From Thermoanaerobaculia bacterium (GTDB lineage Bacteria; Bacteroidota; Bacteroidia; Chitinophagales; Saprospiraceae), in the NCBI GenBank assembly GCA_023151335.1, contig JAKLJF010000190.1:1-6520 (forward strand): a stretch of DNA of 6,520 bases, in the 5' to 3' direction. The notes under the pieces are model-generated. The model saw only the letters and a program-made list of their open reading frames with translations, did no database searches and had not been told where the DNA came from. Below, piece after piece: positions 1 to 4,127 of the stretch (position 1 is the stretch's first letter; the number at the start of each line of letters is the position of its first letter). The translations under genes and the position numbers were made by a program.

Positions 1-1
1 C

Positions 2-787
2 CTGTCGGGCATCAGCGCCCTACAGACCGATGAAAAACGAAATTACCTGAGCGTTTACACCGATCCCGACATTTATCAGTTGTCCCTTCAGTCGGATTAT
101 GCTTTTTACTCTTCCCGCACGATCTCGGCCATCGATACTTCGGGACTGGGCTTCGAGCTGGTGCAAAACCAGTTTAAAAACGGCTTCTCCGCCAACACCG
201 GCTGGGCATTCGACCTGGGGGCCCAACTGAATATCGGCCAAAAACTGACGCTTGCCGCCAGTATAATCGACCTTGGTGGCAGCATTAAATGGAAAAAAAA
301 TTCGAATTACTTCCAAAGTAAGGGCGACTACGAATACAACGGCGTCGAAATTCCCGGTACCGATATCATCAATGGCACCACCGACAGCCTCGATTTCACC
401 GCGGCGCTCGATTCGCTGAACGACGTATTGCAGTTTCAAAAATCAGCCGCGGAATTCAGCTCCGAACTGCCTACGCGCATTTACGTCGGCGGCACCCTGA
501 AACTGACGCAACGCTGGTCGGTGGGCGCAGTGTTGCACCATCAATACAGCGAGCGGCGCAGCGCCACCTCGGTGGGCGTCAATGCGCAATGGTCGCCCCT
601 GAAATGGCTGTCGCTGGGCGCCATGTACAGCGTGAACGACCAATCGGCTGCTAATCTGGGTTTTAACCTGATCCTGAAACCCGGGCCGGTGCAGTTATAC
701 CTGCTATCGGATAATGCCCTGAACGCCGTGACACCCTACAGTTCGTCGGCAGTGAATTTCCGGTTCGGGGGAGCGCTGGTGTTTTAG
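2..787 (+). CDS. DUF5723 family outer-membrane beta-barrel protein, 3'-terminal part (5' end outside window)
   Basis: The reading frame is open from the left edge and gives 261 visible residues before a TAG stop; the true start lies upstream. A TTG at 80 is an internal leucine, because the frame continues before it without a break. The sequence alternates polar and hydrophobic residues in short strands, as in a transmembrane beta-barrel, and ends in ...GGALVF. That terminal phenylalanine is the usual outer-membrane insertion signal. The pattern matches my knowledge of DUF5723 proteins: a conserved 'LGGSIKW' strand, a 'G-Y-x-F/Y-x-G-V/I-x-I' segment, 'LPTRIYVGG', 'NLGFNL...GPVQLYLLSDN' and a final 'VNFRFG' strand. 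Members are predicted outer-membrane barrels found across Bacteroidota; their substrate or partner is not known. The gene converges with the next one and leaves only 7 bp between stop codons, so they are not co-transcribed. Family assignment is good; function is unknown. Confidence 0.85.
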   Translation: MSGISALQTDEKRNYLSVYTDPDIYQLSLQSDYAFYSSRTISAIDTSGLGFELVQNQFKNGFSANTGWAFDLGAQLNIGQKLTLAASIIDLGGSIKWKKNSNYFQSKGDYEYNGVEIPGTDIINGTTDSLDFTAALDSLNDVLQFQKSAAEFSSELPTRIYVGGTLKLTQRWSVGAVLHHQYSERRSATSVGVNAQWSPLKWLSLGAMYSVNDQSAANLGFNLILKPGPVQLYLLSDNALNAVTPYSSSAVNFRFGGALVF

Positions 788-794
788 GGCAGTA

Positions 795-3545
795 CTACTT
801 CCCGCCTCTCACCAGCTCAATATATCCACTCAATACATCCGGACGCAGGACAACCCCTTCCACGCGGCTTTCGTATACTTTACACACGTAGAAGTATGTT
901 CCTTCTGCCAGTTCGTTGCCATCGAGGTTGACGCCGCTCCAGTTGATGGCGGGATCGGTGGTGCGGAAAACGAGGTTGCCCCAGCTGTTGAATATCTGCA
1001 TGTCGATGCGATCGATAAAACGCCAGAAAGGGAAAGGGGTATAGGTATCGTTATGGCCGTCGCCGTTGGGTGTAAAAGCGTTGGGCAGATTGTATTCCGG
1101 GCAGTTGTCGACGCATTGTACGGCACTTTGAGCGCTTTCGTTCCCGACGGAGTCCACGGCTGAAACGGCGTAACAACCCGCCAGTCCGTCGGGCAGGGCG
1201 TGCACCAACACGGTATCGTTGGCGCCGTCGATCACGTCCAGTAAAGCCAGCGGTTCGCCTTCTCTGGCGGCAAACCAGATCTTGTATTGCACCACATCGT
1301 CGGTAATGCCCGGGCAGGCAATATTCGGATTGCTCCAGCTCAGGCTGTTTTCATACGGCGGGTCCGGTTCCGTACCGGCGCCGCCGTTACAGATATTTTG
1401 TACATGAAGCACAGGTACGCAGGGTGGGATCGTATCCAGGGGAACGCCGCAGTCTTCCTGTGAATTATTCAGGATGGGATCGATAACGCCGCCAATACTG
1501 TAGGTGCCGGTACTGCGCACGTAGTAGCAGTATTCCTGTCCGTTGACCAACCCGCGATCCGCGTATTCCTGGATAACGGAGCTGCCAATGGAATCGAAGG
1601 CGCCGGTAATATTGTTTTTTCGGAACACGGTGTATTCATAGTTATCCCAGGGCACATTTTCCTGCCAGGACCAGAGGTTGGTATTATCGGTTGAGTTGAC
1701 GGTGAGGAAAACAGATGAAGCCGGGTTGGTACTGCCCAGGGGGACGTTTTCACCCCTGACGTAAAAAGCGACCTTGTATTGGTAGGGTTGCCCCGAGGTG
1801 TTGAGGCCCGGGTCGGTAAAACAGGTATCGTTGGCTTCCCAGAAATTGTCCGCGACAAAAGAGGCGCCCGGTATCTCCTGGAAAGTACCGCCGCTCAGGC
1901 CGGGTGCGCGCAGCAACTGGTAACGGTAGGGGCCGTGATTGAGTATGGTATCGAGATCGCTGGCTACGGGTTTTGACCAGCACACTTCGATCTGTCCCGT
2001 GGCCGGGTCGGTTTGTAATACCGAAACGTTGGTGATCAACGGCAAGTCGCGCGGGAGTTGTACGCATACTTCATCCGAAGCCAGGCTTTCCACCAGGTTG
2101 TAGGGATAACCGCCTGAAGAAATCCGGGCAAATTTTGCCAAAACGCGGTAGCAATACGTGCGTCCGCGTTCCACGTTCATATCCTGGAAATAATACCGTC
2201 CGTCTTTTTCCTGTTTGGTCACAAAAACGATTTCGGTGTATCCTTTGCCTTTGAGCCCGGGGGCGCAGGAGTCGATCGGGAAAGGATTGCTGCCTTCGCG
2301 GCGCCAGACAGAAAAGCCGTAGAAATAATTTTCCGCGGCGTTTTCGCAGAAATAAGGCTTTCCCCAGGAGATTTCCACCACCCCCAGTTGCGCTTTTATC
2401 TGGACGTCTTCCGGCGGAGGGCCTACTACTTTTATAGACACCGTTTTCAAGTCGGCCAGTTTGGGCATGTTTTTATTCAGCGAATCCACGGCTTTAAATA
2501 CCACCGAATAGGGTTGGTTGGATATATGTTCGCAGGCGGTTTGCCAGCGGAAAGTGCCAGTAACCGGCGGAAGAACAAAACCTGCCGGGGCCGAAAAAGT
2601 AGCCTTGCTGTACTGGCTTTCCAGCGGGCCGCCGAGGGCGGTCAAATGCAGCAGATTGGCGGAATCCGGATCGGTAGCCCTTACCTCAAATTCGACAATC
2701 TGGCCGGCTACCACACAAATTTTATCCGGAGATTCCACATTCGGCGGGTTATTGTTACACGTTTCAACGAAAATCTGCATGTCGCGGATCGTGGTGTCGA
2801 TGGGTACGCCACCCCGCCAGGAAACGATGATAAACGCCAGGTTGTATTCACCCTGAATTTGTGGCGAATCCCAAATAATTTCACCTGTACGTTCATTCAG
2901 GCTAAGTGTGTTATTGGTGCCCGGGCCAATCTGATTCGGAAAACTGTAATTGGGCACCGGTGTCCCCAATGCCTGAAGCGGTACGATCAGGTGGTACGAC
3001 AGGCTGTCGCCTTCGGGGTCGTCGGCATTGGGGTTGTGTTTGAAGGGTTTGCCCACGCAAGCCTGATCGATGGGCGGTTGGTAGAGTTTTGGCGTGGAAT
3101 TGGTGCCGCCAAATTGCGGATCCTGGAACGTATAGATCGTTTCGATGTGGAATGGCACGTTTTCCGACTGTGGGGGATTTACGTTGATGATCCCGGCATT
3201 CCGGTTAGGGTCGGTCATCGAGATGCGGTAGGTAGCGGGCCCGGCGTAAGTATGTTCTGCAACGTACTCGTTGTACTTGACCTGATCGTTCAGAATAACG
3301 CCGTTGCCGTTGCCGTTGCTGCGTACCACCTGTTCCCGTTTGCCGTCGCCCCAATCGATTGTGAGGGTGTCGCGGTCGGCGCTGACGCTTTGGGTGCGCG
3401 TCCAGGTGATGATGGTAGCCTTTACCCGCAGGGGGCCGATTTGTTCGACGCGAATTTCGCCGGCGCGGTTATGAGTGGCCCACAGGGCAAGGGGAGCCAG
3501 CAGACTTCCCAGCAATATCAGCAGGAGGCGTAGTGAAGTGTTCAT
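795..3545 (-). CDS. Secreted multidomain protein with T9SS type B (CHU_C, gliding motility-associated) C-terminal domain
   Basis: A complete 916-residue protein. I place the start at the ATG at 3545 because it is followed directly by a typical Sec signal peptide: Asn-Thr-Ser-Leu-Arg, a leucine-rich core, and a likely cut after ALWA at residue 23. An in-frame ATG nine codons upstream would put a polar extension before the signal. The mature protein opens with THNRAGEI, an N-terminus I recognise from Saprospiraceae surface proteins. Visible modules are: a PKD-like region with IDWGDG (63-68) and HTYAGPATYRI (from 98); two cadherin/Ig-like regions with ADDPEGDSLSY (174-184) and RATDPDS (289-295); four degenerate fibronectin-III-like repeats at about 376-497, 500-617, 618-699 and 706-813, each with 'W' early and 'YCYxV/YxYKV' late strands; and a CHU_C domain at about 815-916 with LPNAFTPNGDGHND and ...EGTYFYVCKVYE. 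CHU_C domains direct export through T9SS as type B substrates, often with a PorP/SprF-like partner; none is in view. The role is probably as a surface or extracellular adhesin, which is an inference. No catalytic domain is visible. Confidence 0.93.
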   Translation of the reverse strand: MNTSLRLLLILLGSLLAPLALWATHNRAGEIRVEQIGPLRVKATIITWTRTQSVSADRDTLTIDWGDGKREQVVRSNGNGNGVILNDQVKYNEYVAEHTYAGPATYRISMTDPNRNAGIINVNPPQSENVPFHIETIYTFQDPQFGGTNSTPKLYQPPIDQACVGKPFKHNPNADDPEGDSLSYHLIVPLQALGTPVPNYSFPNQIGPGTNNTLSLNERTGEIIWDSPQIQGEYNLAFIIVSWRGGVPIDTTIRDMQIFVETCNNNPPNVESPDKICVVAGQIVEFEVRATDPDSANLLHLTALGGPLESQYSKATFSAPAGFVLPPVTGTFRWQTACEHISNQPYSVVFKAVDSLNKNMPKLADLKTVSIKVVGPPPEDVQIKAQLGVVEISWGKPYFCENAAENYFYGFSVWRREGSNPFPIDSCAPGLKGKGYTEIVFVTKQEKDGRYYFQDMNVERGRTYCYRVLAKFARISSGGYPYNLVESLASDEVCVQLPRDLPLITNVSVLQTDPATGQIEVCWSKPVASDLDTILNHGPYRYQLLRAPGLSGGTFQEIPGASFVADNFWEANDTCFTDPGLNTSGQPYQYKVAFYVRGENVPLGSTNPASSVFLTVNSTDNTNLWSWQENVPWDNYEYTVFRKNNITGAFDSIGSSVIQEYADRGLVNGQEYCYYVRSTGTYSIGGVIDPILNNSQEDCGVPLDTIPPCVPVLHVQNICNGGAGTEPDPPYENSLSWSNPNIACPGITDDVVQYKIWFAAREGEPLALLDVIDGANDTVLVHALPDGLAGCYAVSAVDSVGNESAQSAVQCVDNCPEYNLPNAFTPNGDGHNDTYTPFPFWRFIDRIDMQIFNSWGNLVFRTTDPAINWSGVNLDGNELAEGTYFYVCKVYESRVEGVVLRPDVLSGYIELVRGGK

Positions 3546-3597
3546 GTGTGGGTATATGTTTTTCGGCACCATGATGCCGGCCTATTTGAACGGGGTA

Positions 3598-3632
3598 CAA
3601 GATTAAATTATTTTTTTGGGAAAAGTTGAAAA
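3598..3632 (-). promoter_or_regulatory. Weak candidate promoter for the type B T9SS protein gene
   Basis: Read on the minus strand, TAATCTTG (3605 to 3598) matches the Bacteroidota -7 element TAnnTTTG at five of six defined positions. A T-run at 3632-3629, with a 23-bp spacer, is the only candidate for the -33 TTTG element and lacks the G. Transcription would begin near 3592 and leave a leader of roughly 45 nt before the ATG at 3545. The location in a divergent intergenic region fits, but the match is weak. Confidence 0.25.
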
Positions 3633-3655
3633 CATTGCCGGTTTTGGCACTTTTG
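3625..3655 (+). promoter_or_regulatory. Candidate Bacteroidota-type promoter for the DUF4286 gene
   Basis: CACTTTTG at 3648-3655 differs by one base from the -7 consensus TAnnTTTG, and GTTG at 3625-3628 differs by one base from the -33 TTTG; the spacer is 19 bp, within the usual range. Transcription would begin around 3660, giving a leader of about 35 nt that contains the GGCCAAAA repeat at 3667-3685. Promoters must lie somewhere in this 149-bp divergent gap, but this exact assignment is only a motif match. Confidence 0.33.
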
Positions 3656-3666
3656 CAGCACAGGTA

Positions 3667-3685
3667 TTTGGCCAAAAGGCCAAAA
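3667..3685 (+). repeat. GGCCAAAA tandem pair forming a 7-bp inverted repeat before the DUF4286 start
   Basis: GGCCAAAA occurs twice in direct tandem at 3670-3677 and 3678-3685. The same bases form a perfect inverted repeat: TTTGGCC (3667-3673), loop AAAA, GGCCAAA (3678-3684). TTTGGCCAAA (3667-3676) is also a perfect 10-bp palindrome by itself. The block ends 9-10 nt before the ATG at 3695, where a ribosome would bind, and just downstream of the predicted transcription start. It could be a small leader hairpin or a protein-binding operator; the sequence does not decide between these. Confidence 0.55.
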
Positions 3686-3694
3686 CGAGCAAAT

Positions 3695-4000
3695 ATGCTG
3701 CTTTACAACGTGACCATTACCATCGACCGGCAGCTGCATGAAGAGTGGCTGCAATGGATGCGCCAAACGCATATCCCCGACGTGATGTCAACGGGTATGT
3801 TTTTGTCTTACCGGCTGTGCCGCCTGTTGGGCCACGAACACGAGGACGCCGAAATATTTACGGTTCAGTACCTTGTTGAGGACATGGCTCGCCTGCGCCG
3901 ATACATGGACGAGTTTGCACCCGAACTTCAGCGACAACACGCGGCCCGTTATGAAGGGAAATATGCCGCTTTCCGGACGGTGATGGAAGTATTGGGTTGA
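3695..4000 (+). CDS. DUF4286 family small protein
   Basis: A 101-residue protein, the usual length for DUF4286 (about 100). The start at ATG 3695 gives MLLYNVTITID, which matches the family's N-terminus; the frame is open further upstream only through a TTG at 3626, which would add an unrelated 23-residue extension running across the predicted leader. Family features visible are YNVTxxID, HEEWLQWMRQTHIPDVMSTGMF (an amphipathic helix then His-Ile-Pro-Asp-Val), a central FTVQY strand, and a C-terminal RYEGKYAAFRTVMEV. The pattern is that of a small alpha/beta, ferredoxin-like cytoplasmic protein without signal peptide or membrane segment. Its biochemical role is not established. It is transcribed divergently from the type B T9SS protein gene and convergently to the adhesin gene, so it appears monocistronic. 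The last codon (Gly) and the TGA stop lie inside the first unit of the 9-bp repeat array that follows. Confidence 0.9.
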   Translation: MLLYNVTITIDRQLHEEWLQWMRQTHIPDVMSTGMFLSYRLCRLLGHEHEDAEIFTVQYLVEDMARLRRYMDEFAPELQRQHAARYEGKYAAFRTVMEVLG

Positions 4001-4100
4001 GCGGGTTTAACGGGTTGAGCGGGTTCGCTAACCCTATTTATTCCTAATCGAGAGCCCAAAAGTATCCGAACCCGCTCAACCCGTTAAACCCGCTCAACCC
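3994..4100. terminator. Possible bidirectional transcription-end hairpin between convergent genes
   Basis: Transcripts from either gene would read through both arms of the 34-bp inverted repeat and could fold into a long stem with a 39-nt loop. The position right at the stop codons of two convergent genes suits a bidirectional terminator or 3'-end protector. Against a classical intrinsic terminator: the stem is far longer than usual and no clear U-tract follows on either side, with only a modest TCTACTTTT run at 4125-4133 beyond the right arm. The assignment is from position and folding potential only. Confidence 0.35.
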
Positions 4101-4127
4101 GTTAAACCCGTTAAACCCCTTAAATCT
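3994..4127. repeat. 9-bp repeat array organised as a perfect 34-bp inverted repeat between convergent genes
   Basis: Two unit types occur: A = GGGTTTAAC and B = GGGTTGAGC. On the plus strand the left arm reads B-A-B followed by GGGTTCG (3994-4027). The right arm (4067-4118), read on the minus strand from 4118, is A-A-B-A-B followed by GGGTTCG. The inner 34 bp of the two arms (3994-4027 and 4067-4100) are perfect reverse complements. They are separated by a 39-bp unrelated spacer (4028-4066), and the right arm carries two extra A units. A degenerate unit, AGATTTAAG (4127-4119 on the minus strand), abuts the right arm. The array fills the whole intergenic space and overlaps both flanking stop codons. 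No transposase, terminal inverted repeat of a known IS or target-site duplication is visible. It may be an intergenic repeat family or a transcription-end structure; it does not look like CRISPR, since the units are 9 bp and lack spacers. Confidence 0.9.

Noticed and set aside
1750..2067. A 105-codon minus-strand frame within the type B protein gene, suggestive of a frameshift or overlapping gene
   Set aside because: The main frame is intact across this stretch with continuous fibronectin-III-like sequence, so the alternative frame is a shadow.
3300..3317. Three copies of the hexamer GCCGTT in the type B protein gene (encoding Asn-Gly repeats)
   Set aside because: Three in-frame copies are too few to support phase variation, and slippage would not shift the frame.
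2388..3533. A 381-codon open frame on the plus strand, antisense to the type B T9SS protein gene
   Set aside because: The opposite strand encodes a protein with clear signal peptide, repeats and CHU_C domain across the same bases. The antisense product shows no recognisable motif and is explained by codon bias of the real gene.
3626..3694. An N-terminal extension of the DUF4286 gene from a TTG at 3626
   Set aside because: It would add 23 residues not seen in the family, and would cover the likely promoter and the leader repeat. ATG 3695 matches the family N-terminus.
3994..4118. CRISPR array or telomere-like end sequence
   Set aside because: Units are 9 bp with no variable spacers and no cas genes are nearby. 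The GGGTTTA resemblance to telomere repeats is superficial, as the array sits inside a chromosome between genes.
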